The notes under the pieces: generated by a model
The model's database searches: none
Told to the model about the DNA's origin: nothing
What the model saw: only the letters and a program-made list of their open reading frames with translations
Assembly (NCBI GenBank): GCA_947462335.1
Contig: OX381717.1
Span: forward strand, 41,893,523-41,957,522
DNA length: 64,000 nucleotides
Reading direction: 5' to 3'
Source of the DNA: Harmothoe impar
Lineage: Eukaryota; Annelida; Polychaeta; Phyllodocida; Polynoidae
Position numbers and translations under genes: made by a program
Part shown: in pieces, positions 19,600 to 31,337 of the stretch
Layout of the letters: every line of letters starts with the position of its first letter
Numbering within the stretch: the first letter of the stretch is position 1

Positions 19600-21200
19600 A
19601 ACGAGTCAAAACGAGTTGATCCGTTTTTCAGATTGCCGACTCGGCGAGGGTTTCTGACTATGTATCTTTTATAAAGCCTTAGATATGGTGTGGTATTTTT
19701 CATCTCGCTATAGTTTAGTTGGTATTCAAAGAAACTGCCTCATTTCTATCAGAAATACACAATATTGAATTGTTTTTTATATTTTAATATATTCAGAAGC
19801 GCACTTTGTTGCCTATATAGCTCATTATGCGTTGAAATGTTCGCGAGCATCGTAGGAAAGAACAAAACCCCTATTGTGGCGCCATCTGACGAAAGAGCGG
19901 GGAACTATACGTGACCTGAACCCCGCCCTCAGCGCGTTCGTTATTCGCATCTTTGACAGCGACTAAGAGACGCTCAAACTGTCTCTTATTTAGTTTGAAC
20001 TTATCACAAATTTGTCTTTGATAGGTCGTAGATTGACTTCTGACTTTTTTTCTTTTTTAGTTAGAATAAAAAACAAGTGACGCCGACACAGACCTGCGCA
20101 TTAACGCGCTCCACCGTCTTCAGAGGGTTGAGTCTATAGTACAGTAGATTCTACTGTGTACTTACACTAACAGTGCTACATATACATACCTGAGTCATAA
20201 GTGGGGGGTTTTTGTTGTTTTTTTTAGGGGAAAAAAAGTGATCTACTCACCAAACCGCTATTAGTAGGTAACCTGTATGACCCATACCGCAAACATCTGC
20301 CTCGTGACTGATAGTGTACCGGTGGTGAAGTGCTGTTGCAAGAACAATTGAGGCTCTTTATATAGCTGAGAGAGCGAATGGTCTAATCTTGTTTTCACCT
20401 TGAGCCCCACCCTATTCCAGAGAGGGTATCAAAAATCACATGTACACGTATATGGGCTTATAGCTGGTGAATAGATAAGGCGGGGCAACTGTGTATACTA
20501 AGACTACAGGGGGCGTTTTAACGACAGGTGTGACGCGCCAGCCCGTGGAGGGAGCTTTTGTTTTCACCTAGAGAGTGTATACAAAGCCTACAGGGGGTGA
20601 TTAACGACAGGTGTGATGCGCCAGCCGGTGGCCGGATCACCGCATCTTCTAAGCTTTGTTTTCACCTAGAGAGGGGATCGAGAGTGTATACAAAAAAAAA
20701 AAAACCTACAGGGGGTGTTTAACGCGGCCGGCTGCCTACATGCTATGGTCTAAGCCTGTTTTCAGCTAGAGAGGGACCTAAATCACCTAAGCCTTTTCCA
20801 CCTTTAAATCGATCTGATAATTACCATAAAGAGGAGTAATGCGCGTTACATGTATATGGGCTTATAGCTGGGTAAGAGATTAAGATGCTAGTCAACTGTG
20901 TATGCAAAAAAAAACTACAGGGGGTGTCTAAAGTCGATTGTCATGCGCCAGCGGGCGGACGGAAGTCTGCCACTCTAGCTGTGACTACAAGCGCGTGCGT
21001 GTGGTAGACAGCTTAAATCAAACACAAGTTAAGCTCCTTATAGCTTCCTACTGACTGCGGATTCGAGTGCTTGAAAGATGGTCTTTTGTTTTTTTCATCT
21101 ATTTCCTCGGGGGGTCGAACAGGATTAAAGATGTAACGAACCCGCACCTACACAGGTAGACAGCTGGTCGCCTTCCTAGTGAGAGTTTTCCTCTTGAGTT
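19600..21200. repeat. Degenerate repeats upstream of gene D
   Basis: From about 20360 to 20960 there are four or five imperfect units sharing GTTTTCACCTAGAGAG, TACAGGGGGTG and GACAGGTGTGA-GCGCCAGC. Bases 19600-20350 have no recognisable feature. No coding potential. Confidence 0.6.
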
Positions 21201-21223
21201 AAGAAGCTTATCTCGGAGCCTAG

Positions 21224-21243
21224 TACATAAGCGAGAGTGAAAC
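21224..21243 (+). promoter_or_regulatory. Core promoter of gene D, shared motif
   Basis: TACATAAG (21224-21231), then GTGAAAC (21237-21243), as for genes B and C. The upstream TTAAGAAGCTTATCT block also matches upstream of gene B. An ATG at 21244 lies too close to the box to be in the transcript. Confidence 0.65.
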
Positions 21244-21277
21244 ATGGGTCCCACACACTTCTTCTACCACCTTCAGC

Positions 21278-22366
21278 ATGGCGTCATCAGGAATCACTCT
21301 ACGTTCTACCGAATGTGAGCAATCCCAACACTACTACAGAGCCGCGACAACACCACAAGAGGAGACGTCCATGTTTACTGATGAGTTAACAAGTAGCAAG
21401 GTGGAGGTTGGTTTTTATCAAGATTCGTACGGGTGGCTGGAAAGTGTGATGGCTACTTCTGCAGCTATTGCTGCTGCTCGTGCAAAACGTGAAGCTCGTA
21501 TCGCTGTTCATGCTACACATGCTGCATACGAAGTTGCCAATGCTGCTAACAACGCTGCTGTTACTCTCGCCGCTGCTGCTCGTGCTGCTAATATTTTTGC
21601 TACTGTTTCCGCTCTTGCTACCGATGCTGCTGCTACTGATGCTGCAACGTCTGCTAAAAGTGTCGCTGTTGCGGCTGCTGCTAGGGCTAATGCTATAAAT
21701 GCTTGTACAGCTGCTAAAAAAATAGCCTGTTTTGCTTATGCTAGTCACAGTGTCGCTGTTACGGCTATGGCTGATGCACATGATGCTAAGTTACGGGCTT
21801 TTGCTTTTGCTGAAGATGCTGTTGATGCTGAAGATGTTGCTGCTGCTGCTGCTACTGCTGCTGAAGATGCTACTGCTGCTGCCGCTGCTGCTGCTGAAGA
21901 TGCTGCTGCTGCTGCGGCTGCTGCTCTAGACACCTATGACGCTGCTGCTCTAGACACCTATGACGCTGCTGCTGCTGCTACTGCTGCTGCTGAAGATGCT
22001 GCTGCCGCTGCTCTAGACACCTATGACGCGGCTGCTGCTGCTTTTGCTGAAGATGCTGTTGATGCTGCTACTGCTGCTGCCGCTGCTGCTGCTGAAGATG
22101 CTACTGCTGCTACTGCTGCTGCCGCTGCTGCTACTGCTGCTGCTGAAGATGCTGCTGCCGCTGCTCTAGACACCTATGACGCTGCTGCTACTGCGGCTGC
22201 TGCTCTAGACACCTATGACGCTGCTGCTGCTGCTGAAGATGCTGCTGCTGCTGCTGCACTAGTCATCTATGACGTGGCTGCTGCTCTAGACACTTATGAC
22301 GCGGCTGCTGCTGCTGCTGCTGCTGAAGATGCTGCTGCTGCTGCTGCTCTAGACACCTATGACTGA
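21278..22366 (+). CDS. Gene D: alanine-rich repeat protein (362 aa)
   Basis: The start at 21278 (context CAGCATGG) follows the shared promoter by about 50 bp. Residues 1-58 are an ordinary polar sequence. From about residue 59 the protein is roughly half alanine, interrupted by small charged spacers. In the C-terminal half it repeats LDTYDAA about seven times (one variant, LVIYDV) alternating with AEDAAAAA blocks, ending in LDTYD. The Ala codons are mostly GCT, so the DNA is a GCT/GCA triplet array prone to slippage. A long helical or coiled rod is likely. The composition parallels the Ala tract of gene A in element 1. No known family; function unknown. Confidence 0.7.
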   Translation: MASSGITLRSTECEQSQHYYRAATTPQEETSMFTDELTSSKVEVGFYQDSYGWLESVMATSAAIAAARAKREARIAVHATHAAYEVANAANNAAVTLAAAARAANIFATVSALATDAAATDAATSAKSVAVAAAARANAINACTAAKKIACFAYASHSVAVTAMADAHDAKLRAFAFAEDAVDAEDVAAAAATAAEDATAAAAAAAEDAAAAAAAALDTYDAAALDTYDAAAAATAAAEDAAAAALDTYDAAAAAFAEDAVDAATAAAAAAAEDATAATAAAAAATAAAEDAAAAALDTYDAAATAAAALDTYDAAAAAEDAAAAAALVIYDVAAALDTYDAAAAAAAAEDAAAAAALDTYD

Positions 22367-22436
22367 AAACTTAGTAGGCGTTATTTACAAACACTACTGC
22401 TACCTATGACTAAACTTAGTAGGTGTTATTTACAAA

Positions 22437-22530
22437 CAAGAGAGCCACGTGGTGTTGTTTACAAACAAAGAGAGCCACGTGGTGTTGTTTACAAACAAAG
22501 ATAGCCACGTGATGTTGTTGTGGCCTATCA
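22437..22530 (+). repeat. ~30-bp tandem repeat with forkhead and E-box sites
   Basis: Three to four units of about 30 bp, each with CCACGTGG or CCACGTGA (E-box; 22446, 22476, 22506) and TTGTTTACAAACAAA (forkhead-type; 22455, 22485). It lies between gene D and the right TIR. Confidence 0.8.
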
Positions 22531-22570
22531 TGCCAATGAAGGGGTCACGTGATCAAGGGGGCGCGGCCTA

Positions 22571-22912
22571 TTATGCAAATGAGGGGGTCACGTGACCAAA
22601 TGGCGACCTCTGATTGGCTGGTGATCAAAGGGGCGTAGTCTACTATGCAAATGAGGGGGTCACGTGATCAAGGGGGCGTGGCCTATTATGCAAATGAGGG
22701 GGTCACGTGACCAAATGGCGGCCCCTGATTGGCTGGTGATCAAGGGGGCGTGGCCTATTACGTAATTATGCAAATGAGGGGGCGTGGCCTATTACGTAAT
22801 TATGCAAATGAGGGGGTCACGTGACCAAATGGAGGCCTCTGATTGGCTGCAGGTCGATTGAGTAATAAACAGTAGTTAACTATAGTCCCGTTCCGATACA
22901 TACTATACTACT
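22571..22912 (-). repeat. Right TIR of element 2
   Basis: Inverted copy of 13723-14064 with about eight mismatches. Octamers ATGCAAAT lie at 22573, 22645, 22688, 22768 and 22802. AATAAA (22864-22869) faces outward and may terminate gene D transcripts. Confidence 0.9.
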
Positions 22913-22918
22913 AGCATT

Positions 22919-25090
22919 GCATACTTGTAAATACTTGAACTTTTTCCTCTCTATGAAGTATTAGCCTTTACTACTTCTTGGCAATTAGATTAAAATCGTC
23001 CTGTGCATCCTACGAACTTTTTGCCAGCAATACAATTTAACAACAACAACAACAAGGCTTTAATGCTAGATGCCCTTTTATTGACATGATATTTGAATGC
23101 AGTATTATTATCTCACCGGTGCTGCATCCATGTATCATGCCAACCTTACACATCCTAATGTAAAGCATGATGCACTAATGAAGCACTGATTGGTGAGTCA
23201 TAGTCCACTGTGGTGGGGCATCCAGGCCACAACTAGATAGGCCTACCTGATTCCTTAAAGCATTATACTGTTCCTAATGAGCTCAGTTTAGTGAAAGTAT
23301 CCGGTATCCTGATTTATTCATCAGTTCTCTTCTTCCCTGCAGGTCTACTAATTGAAAGCACAATGTGAAAGATGATGCCAACATTAACCTCTCGTCAACT
23401 TACTCCATAATAATTGGAGAAGGGCTTAAGGGGATTAGCCCTTTAATGGCCACGTTGTGTGATATACTCTTTGCCCTCATGATACATGGATGTAGACCTG
23501 CAGTTTATTTGTCAGGGATGCACTCATGCATCATGCCAACTATTTGGGAGTACAGTGGGTAAGACCGGGCGATGTTGCTTCGCTAGCTGCGACCACGATA
23601 TGAGCTCCTAGTTGGAGTCCACCTTTCCACTTTGAATCTACCGCCCAGGGGGAGGTAGTCCAGCAGTGAGGTACCCTTACTCTTATTTGTCCATTTTCCA
23701 TAGGACCCAGGGACAGACACTGTGATTGGCTTATCAGTGTTGTCCCTCCCAACCACCCCTGATACAGTTACGACTACTTGGGAGTACAACAAATTTGTAG
23801 TGTTAACATGATACTTCAGTGCATTAATTCAGCATGATGACATAGGGCTTAATACATTTAAGAACAATGCTGCCCTTGTAAAGAGTTATTTCTCAGAACC
23901 GAACCTGATCTGAGCAGAACAACAATTGAGAACAATCATTGCAACAACAGACGAAAGATCAAACTTTTTGTAATGCTTTCAATGATAGTATATATCAGAG
24001 GTCTCAGCTGACAATAACATTACTGTGTTCATTGGTTGAGTTTATTCAATGCCAGGTTATTGAAGTACTAAAAAACCTGATTATATTATATCCATCATAG
24101 AGCAATATTTGGCAACTATTATGTTATTATAAACAGTTCTCTATATCCCAATGATGGGCAGCCTATCCCAATAATGTATATTTTCAAACTATTTATTTAA
24201 GACAGGTGTTCATATTTGACAAATTTTCTTGCTTTCTATCTTCCTGATGTTCAAAATATGGTCGACAATTCACTGTATAATTATTATCAATCCTCTTTCG
24301 TTATTGTTCTACTACTCAACAGCCCTCCATAAAAATATTAATAATTAGTCCATGAGTTATTCTTCCTACAACCCTCAACCTTTCCCTCTCATATTCATGG
24401 CCCCCGCTTCGAACTACAAGTCACAGGTTAGAATATATTGCCTATATCAACCCTTTCCCTTGCTTTAACCCCAGTCCACCCCTTCCAGTCTCCATGGATG
24501 CCATCCTGTATTCATACGCATCCTTAGATTGACCCCCATGCCCCCTGGTGGAGACTCTGCCACTTACTGAAGAGCAGTATACACCCTGTTTCTGTTGTCA
24601 GTTTTCCCCACTAGGGAGCAGGTTGGTGGCCCAATCTCCAAACATGATTGCTGTGATTCTCCAGCCACGTCTCTGTCCCAATTTGAAAAAAAGTTCTGTC
24701 AGAGAGATGTATGCATGCTTTGCAAAGCAGTATTTCATGGTCTGTAATTTGGTGCGCCATATGTCGGGAATCTAGGAGATACTAATGTTATAGTCCTGGA
24801 GACTCGACCCCTCCAATATATAATTTACCTGTGATGGGGGTGGCCTCTCAGAAATGTTATTTCCTAATTGTGATTCCTCTAGCCTACCATTCCTATGTAA
24901 TTGTATGAACTATGGTTGATGTGGAAAGGCAAAGAGAAACAACCTAGAACAAACTAATGAACAATATTTGCCTCACAGTAGACTAGGAAGGCTTATGGTT
25001 TTTTCACTAGATGGCTGCTAGCGTGGGTCCGGGTACTTACTTGGCCTGTCAACCACTTACTTCTTTTACCTTTTGCCTGTTTGGGGTTAG
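22919..25090 (+). repeat. First part of segmental copy 1
   Basis: No gene seen. From about 23290 it is the first of three related segments (markers GTCTACTAATTG at 23342, 33961, 38101 and CACTAGATGGCTG at ~25004, ~35518, ~39515). It also holds dispersed GCATCATGCCAAC motifs. It is interrupted at 25090 by an inserted TIR element. Confidence 0.75.
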
Positions 25091-25319
25091 TAGTACACCA
25101 GGTTATGGCATGAAAAGAAAGGGTATTTTTTTTTCGGGTAGAAATTTGGCAACATGGCTAATTCTGACCCAAAAAAGGTGTAGATTAAGAATTTCCATGT
25201 TGCCAGCTTTTCAATTTACCCCTTGGGGGCGTAACCGACCAAAATCCAAGATGGCCGCCAAATAATCCAAAAACTCATCTCCCATAACGTTAATATTGCC
25301 CTGAGAAGAAGTTAGACCA

Positions 25320-26060
25320 TACCTATCCCCCCTAAATGAGGGTCTGGGAATCCAGTGGTGTTATTGGTTTGTTGCTAGGTTGAGCGGTTGCTTAGCAACA
25401 ACCATTCCAAATGTTTATTTGCTTAGTTACATAGGTTTCCTGGCTACCCAGGTCAATTCTTTTGATACCTAACCCCCCTATATCCCAACCTGGGAATCCA
25501 TTTGGGTTATTGGTTGGTTGCTAGGATGAGTGGTTGCTTAGCAACAGCCATTCCAAATGGTTATTTCCTTAGCAACATAGGTTTCCTGGGTAACCAGGTC
25601 AATTCTAATGATGCTTACCCCCCCCTAAATCCCAACCTGGCAATCCACTGGTGTTATTGGCTTGTTGCTAGCTTGAGTGGTTGCTTAGCAACAGCCATTC
25701 CAAATGTTTATTTGCTTAGTTACATGGGTTACCTTGGTACCCAGGTCAATTCTTTTGATACCTACCCCCCCTATATCCCAACCTGGGAATCCATTGGTGT
25801 TATTGGTTTTTTGTTAGGTTGAGTGGAATCCACTGGTGTTATTGGTTGATTGCTAAGTTCACTGGTTGCTTAGCAACAACCATTCCAAATGACTGGTTGC
25901 TTAGCAACAACCATTCCAAATGTTTATTTTCTTAGCAACATTTAGTTTCCTGGGTACCCAGGTCAATTCTAATGATACCAAACCCCCCCCCCCCAATCCC
26001 AACCTGGGAATCCACTGGTGTTATTGGCTTGTTGCTAGGTTCAGGAGTTGCTTAGTAACA
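25320..26060 (+). repeat. ~140-bp minisatellite with X-box palindromes (left arm)
   Basis: About five units containing GGTTGCTTAGCAAC, CCATTCCAAATG, CCAGGTCAATTCT and CCCAACCTGGGAATCCA. GTTGCTTAGCAAC is an inverted GTTGC pair like the RFX X-box. Confidence 0.88.
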
Positions 26061-26919
26061 GTTATTCCTAATGATTGTTTCAATTTTAATAATGCCTTGC
26101 CTCTCTAAATTCACCACTGACATTTTAACAGTGTCATTCACTTGTTTCTCAGACATATGGTTGCTTAGCAGTCCTCATAATGCAATAAATAATATATTAT
26201 AGATTGAACAACTCATCACTAAAATATCTGCTAATTGAGTAGGGGAGAGGTGATCTGCCTATTCTGATGGTGGTAGGGGAGGGAGAGCAGAGAGACACAT
26301 ATATAATAATGATTGCAATTCAAAAATGACCGTAAATTTGTGTTTATAAGCCTAACTTGCATATAAACCGCACCCTGGCTTTGGACCAGTCCTATAAGCT
26401 GCACCAGTGAGCTGATAATGGTCACTTTTAGTACTCTACCATAGTAGCAAATACTCACATATTTATAAGCCGTACCCCATCTCTGAGCCAATCCTATAAG
26501 CTGCACTGGACTGATTCTAATGAACCTGATGTGGTGGGGAGGTGCCCAGAGTAAATTTGGTATAAATACTCTTATACTAGAGGTGTGGGTGGACACTGCT
26601 GGATTGGTAGTTGTAGTTATATATGTCTAGGGTAGCCATGTCAACCATTTCAAGATGACTAAGTTGATGACCTTTCCTCTCTCTGACCGGTCAGAGAGAG
26701 GAATTCTAGTTCAAGGCTTAAGGCAGCCAGTACCGTAAAACCTCAAGTATAAGCTGTGGCTAGCATGCAAATCAGATTGTCAGTGCCGCTTCTAGGATCA
26801 GCCCATGGTCAGGGTGCGGCATATACAAGAGTTTTTGCTACTATGGTACGGTACTAAAGGTCACCATAATTAGATCTCTGGTGCGGCTTATAGGATCGAC
26901 CCAAATATCTGACCCGTGG
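26061..26919. other. Interior of the 6.2-kb element
   Basis: No gene. It holds several diverged copies of a motif family containing TATAAGC(C/T)GCACC (about 26340-26540 and 26740-26910). Confidence 0.5.
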
Positions 26920-26921
26920 TA

Positions 26922-28059
26922 CAGTCAACTCCCTCTAATCCGGCCACCCTTGGGACTTTTCAAAAGTGGCCGCATTAGTGGGGTGGCCGCAATAGGGAGA
27001 GTCAATGGTAAGATATAGTCCTAGATATCATCATCATGTGAACTTGGTATAAAGCTGGTTTAAAATGTCATTAAAATACATGTATCAGTTTCAATTAATA
27101 TTCTGAAAGATTTAAAGCCTACATCAACCAATTATGCAGGGTAATATGACTGGGAAATGATAAACATGTATAATACACATGTACGGATTGTACACATGTT
27201 TCTCTGTTCATTCTGTGAGGTTTTTTAGACTGCCCCCTTGCTCACAATAAGAAAGCAATGCTGATTATGACGGGCACAGACACTGAATAACCCCCCCCCC
27301 CCATTTCACGTAGCCAAGTTACAATAGCATATGTGCTAAAGCTGGCGAGTGGTAAGTGCATGTGTCTTCGTGTGGGTGGGTGCGGGGGGGGGTCTAAGTT
27401 GTGAAACACACGGTAAAACAGCACATCTAAAACCATCACCTATTGTGTGAGGTGGCGGACAAGGGCTGCATAGTGAATGCTATGGGGTGCGTGGCTTGGG
27501 GGGGGGGTTAAAACGGGGGGATTACAGCAAACCGCTATTGTCTTAGTGTTTGTGACACCCCATCCCACCATGCCCTGTATCCTTTCACTAATAAGAATAT
27601 GCACACTGATTACAACCAGTGAAATATCATCCAGAAGATGTCACAAACTCGTAGGCCTTTTGTGACATTCTTACACAAGAAATTTTATTAAAACATATAG
27701 AAGAATATAATATGGAACTTGGTACCACCTATTGACAATTTCATCAATTGCAAATATTGCACTATTGACTAAAATAACTGTCTAAACAGTCAGGATTCTG
27801 TTCTGAAAAAACTCTCTGGGCCAAAACTACAAGAAAGATCTTAATGTAATTACAGAGTGGCCGCATTGGAGGGAGAAGACCATCCCTTGGGGCTGCAAAA
27901 ATAGTGTCCGCAGGGCGGGTGGCCGCACTAGAGGGATGGCCGCACTAGAGGGAGTTTTTTACATTAGAATAAAGGGAAAAACGATTGGTACTTTCCAAAA
28001 ATGGCCTTAATGGCGGGGTGGCCGCACTGGAGGGGTGGCCGTAAGGAGGGAGTTGACTG
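26922..28059. mobile_element. Tigger/pogo-like non-autonomous element (1138 bp)
   Basis: Ends CAGTCAACTCCCTCTAAT and, inverted, GGAGGGAGTTGACTG, flanked by TA on both sides (26920-26921, 28060-28061), the Tc1/mariner signature. Internal GTGGCCGCA-T motifs repeat near both ends. No transposase frame. It is nested in the 25091-31337 element. Confidence 0.72.
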
Positions 28060-30050
28060 TATCACAACAGGTCAATGCATGCCAGAAAATCAAGGCAGTG
28101 GCCCTTTCAGTTCCAAGGTTGTGATATGACCCTTTCAGTTCCAAGGTTGTGATACAGTTTATGGAGATTGATCCTCCATTAATGTTCTGCTGTACCAGTG
28201 ATCATTGCTGCCCCCTGTCCAAGTTGCAGTGCTGGGAGCAGAACATCTGTATCTTGGGAATGTATGTCAACAGTGTCACCCTCATGTGCAGCATGGACTG
28301 TATGTAAAGCCTACCATGCTTCTTTTCTCTGTAGATAGGACATCCTTCCCAAAAGACTCTGGCATAACCTCTTCGGAAATCTTGCTAGGATCATTGCCAT
28401 TGTGTCTCAAAGATCTTGCATCGTTCAGGGACCTGTTTAAATCTACTGATTGCATTCTCTTGCCTACCAATGTCTGCTTTGACTCTACATAGACAGTGAT
28501 GCTTAGCGGCTGTCTCCTCCAGCATCTTGGTTTTTGTTGAAGGGAGAGCTTATACTTGTGCCCTCATGCTTCCAGATTGTGCAATAGTTTTGTTATTTTT
28601 TAACATTTCAAATTAAATGGGGTGGACACTTTTTGTGAAAACTCCTCCAGGTTTAGTGAAAGATAAATCTTTGTTAGGGTGATTTTCATGAAACTTGGTG
28701 CGGCTTATACGCAAGTTTTTGCCACTATACAGTCAACTCTCTCCAAACGACCACCCCTCCACAGCACTCACCTCACCATTGGGACCAGTTTTGGAAAGTC
28801 CCAACCATTTTTCTTCTTTTAATGTATAAAACTCCCCCTATAGCGACTACCCCTCTAATGCAACCACCCCACCCTCCGACCACTGAATTTCCAGTCCCAA
28901 GGTACGTTTTCCTCCCTCTAATGCGACCACTGTATCCATGTGGTCTTTAAAATGTTATCATAGACACCCTTGCACTGACCTGTCGGAGACCAGTTTGATT
29001 GGCCAACTCCTGAAGACAAGTTAGTGAAACAAGTTTTTTATATGAGTTTGGCCAGACTCTACATTATAGAATCGGGGCATGAGAGGGACAGAATCTGGCC
29101 ACCTCCATCCTGCCATCTTCTCACCTGACTAGTGGTCGCACACCAGAGGGATTGCCAGAAGCCCTCCCCCCCCGGATCGCCGCCACTCTGTCACATGGCT
29201 AGTGGAGTCCCCCATCTCATTACAGATGCGGGCCTAATTTTCAAATAGCCCCATGTACTTATAAACCCAAACTCCCCCTACTGCGACCGCCTCGCCATTG
29301 CGACCATTTTTAGCTCGCCAGGGCTGTAATCTGTCCAGTACCGTGCAAAGCGCATACTGCGCGGTAGGTGAAATGCCCTGGTGTCTGAAACATTTCAGGA
29401 GGGCAGGGAATAGGCCTGTCATAGGGGTTATTGTGTGAAAAAGCGCTGCCCCCCCTAACCTACCGTAAAAATCAGCAAAATAGTATTCTTATAAAGATGA
29501 AAGATATTCTGTATCATGTAAAGATACTGCTGTGTGTTTCGTGGAAATCTTCAAGTATATATATCCCCGTCAATATGTATCCACTTGAGATATCTGTCTT
29601 TCTATTAAAGTTATGTAGGCATCAGGGGTCAGGACCAGAGGGCAGTGGGGTGATACATCTACATAGGTCCATATACATATATATATGTATGTTTGTATTC
29701 TTGTACCCCTTCTGCACACATCCCTCAACATCCCGTACGTGAAGTTATTGTACATTTGTAGGATGGTGGACAAACCCAGACAAACTGACAACGATCCTAA
29801 TTATATAGTAATCACAGCAGACTATAACTATATCCGTGCATATAGCAGTCACCCACCTGGTATATTGGGCCATATTTTAATAGTAAACACACCCTCTGTA
29901 CCCTAGAGATACCAACCGGTGGCCGGATAATGAGATACCCGGACTACTGTAGACTATTATAGCACAATTTCTCCTGTGCAGTAGGAACCCTGCCCGGATG
30001 GTGTGGTAACCGGACTATCGTCGCCCGGACTAGGACAACGTGACTGTAAC
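28060..30050. other. Interior of the 6.2-kb element, second part
   Basis: Another CAGTCAACTCT terminus at about 28730 and GCGACCA blocks to about 29310 suggest a second, degraded Tigger-like copy. A 95-codon frame at 28205-28492 has no recognised domain. Nothing else supportable. Confidence 0.45.
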
Positions 30051-31095
30051 ACCAATGGATTTTTAGGCCGGGATTTAGGGGGGGTAGGTATCACTAGAAT
30101 TGACCAAGGTACCCAGGAAACCTATGTAACTAAGCAAATAAACATTTGGAATGGCTGTTGCTTAGCAACCCCTCAACCTAGCAACAAACCAATAACACCA
30201 ATGGATTCCACACTTGGGTTTTAGGGGGGGTGGGTATCATTAGAATTGACCTGGTTACCCAGGAAACCTATCTTGCTATGGAAATAACCATTTGGAATGG
30301 CTGTTGCTAAGCAACCACTCAGCCTAGCAACCAACCAATAACACCAGTGGATTCCCCAGTTGGGATATAGGGGGGGGAGGTATCATTAGAATTGACCTGG
30401 TTAATTAGGAAACCATTGTTGCTAAGGAAATAACCATTTGGAATGGCTGTTGCTAAGCAACCGCTCAACCTAGCAACACGCCAATAACACCAGTGGATTG
30501 CCAGGTTGGGATTAAGGGTGGGGGGGGGGAAGCATCATTAGAATTCACGTGGGTACCCAGGAAACCTATGTTGCTAAGGAAATAACCATTTGGAATGGCT
30601 GTTGCTAAGCAACCGCTCAACCTAGCAACAGGCCAATAACACCAGTGGATTCCCAGGTTGGGATTAAGGGGGGGTAGGCATCATTAGAATTGACCTGGTT
30701 ACCCAGAAAACCTATGTTGCTAAGGAAATAACCATTTGGAATGGCTGTTGCTAAGCAACCACTCAGCCTAGCAACCAACCAATAACACCAGTGGATTCCC
30801 CAGTTGGGATATAGGGGGGGTAGGTATCATTATAATTGACCTGGTAACCTAGGAAACCATTGTTGCTAAGGAAATAACCATTTGGAATGGCTGTTGCTAA
30901 GCAACCACTCATCCTAGCAACCAACCAATAACCCAAATGGATTCCCAGGTTGAGATATAGGGGGGGTAGGTATCAAAAGAATTGACCTGGGTAGCCAGGA
31001 AACCTATGTAACTAAGCAAATAAACATTTGGAATGGCTGTTGCTAAGCAACCGCTCCACCTAGCAACAAACCAATAACACCACTGGATTCCCAGA
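30050..31095 (-). repeat. ~140-bp minisatellite with X-box palindromes (right arm)
   Basis: Seven inverted units of the same repeat as 25320-26060, with GTTGCTAAGCAACC about every 140-157 bp (near 30156, 30302, 30443, 30600, 30740, 30891 and 31038). Confidence 0.88.
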
Positions 31096-31337
31096 CCCTC
31101 ATTTAGGGGGGATGGGTATGGTTTAACTTCTTCTCAGGGCAATATTAACGCTATAGGAGATGAGTTTTTGGATTATTTGGCGGCCATCTTGGATTTTGGT
31201 CGGTTACACCCCCAAGGGGTAAATTAAAAAGCTGGCAACATGGAAATTCTTAATCTACACCTTTTTTGGGTCAGAATTAGCCACGTTGCCAAATTTCTAC
31301 CCCAAAAAAAAATACCCTTCCATAAGCCGGTGGACTA

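Larger units (their letters stand above)
13723..22912 (+). mobile_element. Polinton/Maverick-like element 2, complete (9190 bp)
   Basis: Both ends are visible. The element begins AGTAGTATAG and ends CTATACTACT, flanked by a perfect 6-bp duplication AGCATT (13717-13722 and 22913-22918). TIRs of ~342 bp differ at only about eight positions, indicating a fairly recent insertion. Contents: gene C (16584-16937), gene D (21278-22366), foldbacks, a stem-loop cluster and tandem repeats. No polymerase, integrase, ATPase, protease or capsid gene is recognisable, so it must have been mobilised in trans or be a heavily reduced form. Termini and duplication size match Polintons/Mavericks; the polymerase relic in sister element 1 supports this. 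Confidence 0.8.
25091..31337. mobile_element. 6.2-kb TIR element with X-box minisatellite arms
   Basis: The borders come from empty-site paralogs: copies 2 and 3 read GGGGTTAGAGGTGAT across the site (about 35596 and 39594), while here GGGGTTAG is followed by TAGTACACCAGG and, after CCGGTGGACTA, by TAGAGGTGAT. That gives a 3-bp duplication TAG. TIRs start TAGT(A/C)CACC and contain ~240 bp of near-identical DNA (including CAAGATGGCCGCC), continuing into arrays of ~140-bp units (25320-26060 and, inverted, 30050-31095). No transposase is visible. Superfamily uncertain; a PIF/Harbinger-like group is possible from the 3-bp TSD. Confidence 0.8.

Noticed and set aside
13723..22912. Assigning element 2 to hAT from an 8-bp TSD
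   Set aside because: An 8-bp duplication needs one mismatch (TAGCATTA/TAGCATTG), whereas the 6-bp AGCATT is perfect and leaves symmetric AGT...ACT ends.
25320..26060. CRISPR-like regular repeats
   Set aside because: Units of ~140 bp are contiguous minisatellites inside a eukaryotic transposon, without spacers or cas genes.
28205..28492. 95-codon frame inside the 6.2-kb element
   Set aside because: No recognised domain or transposase motif and a composition like the surrounding non-coding DNA.
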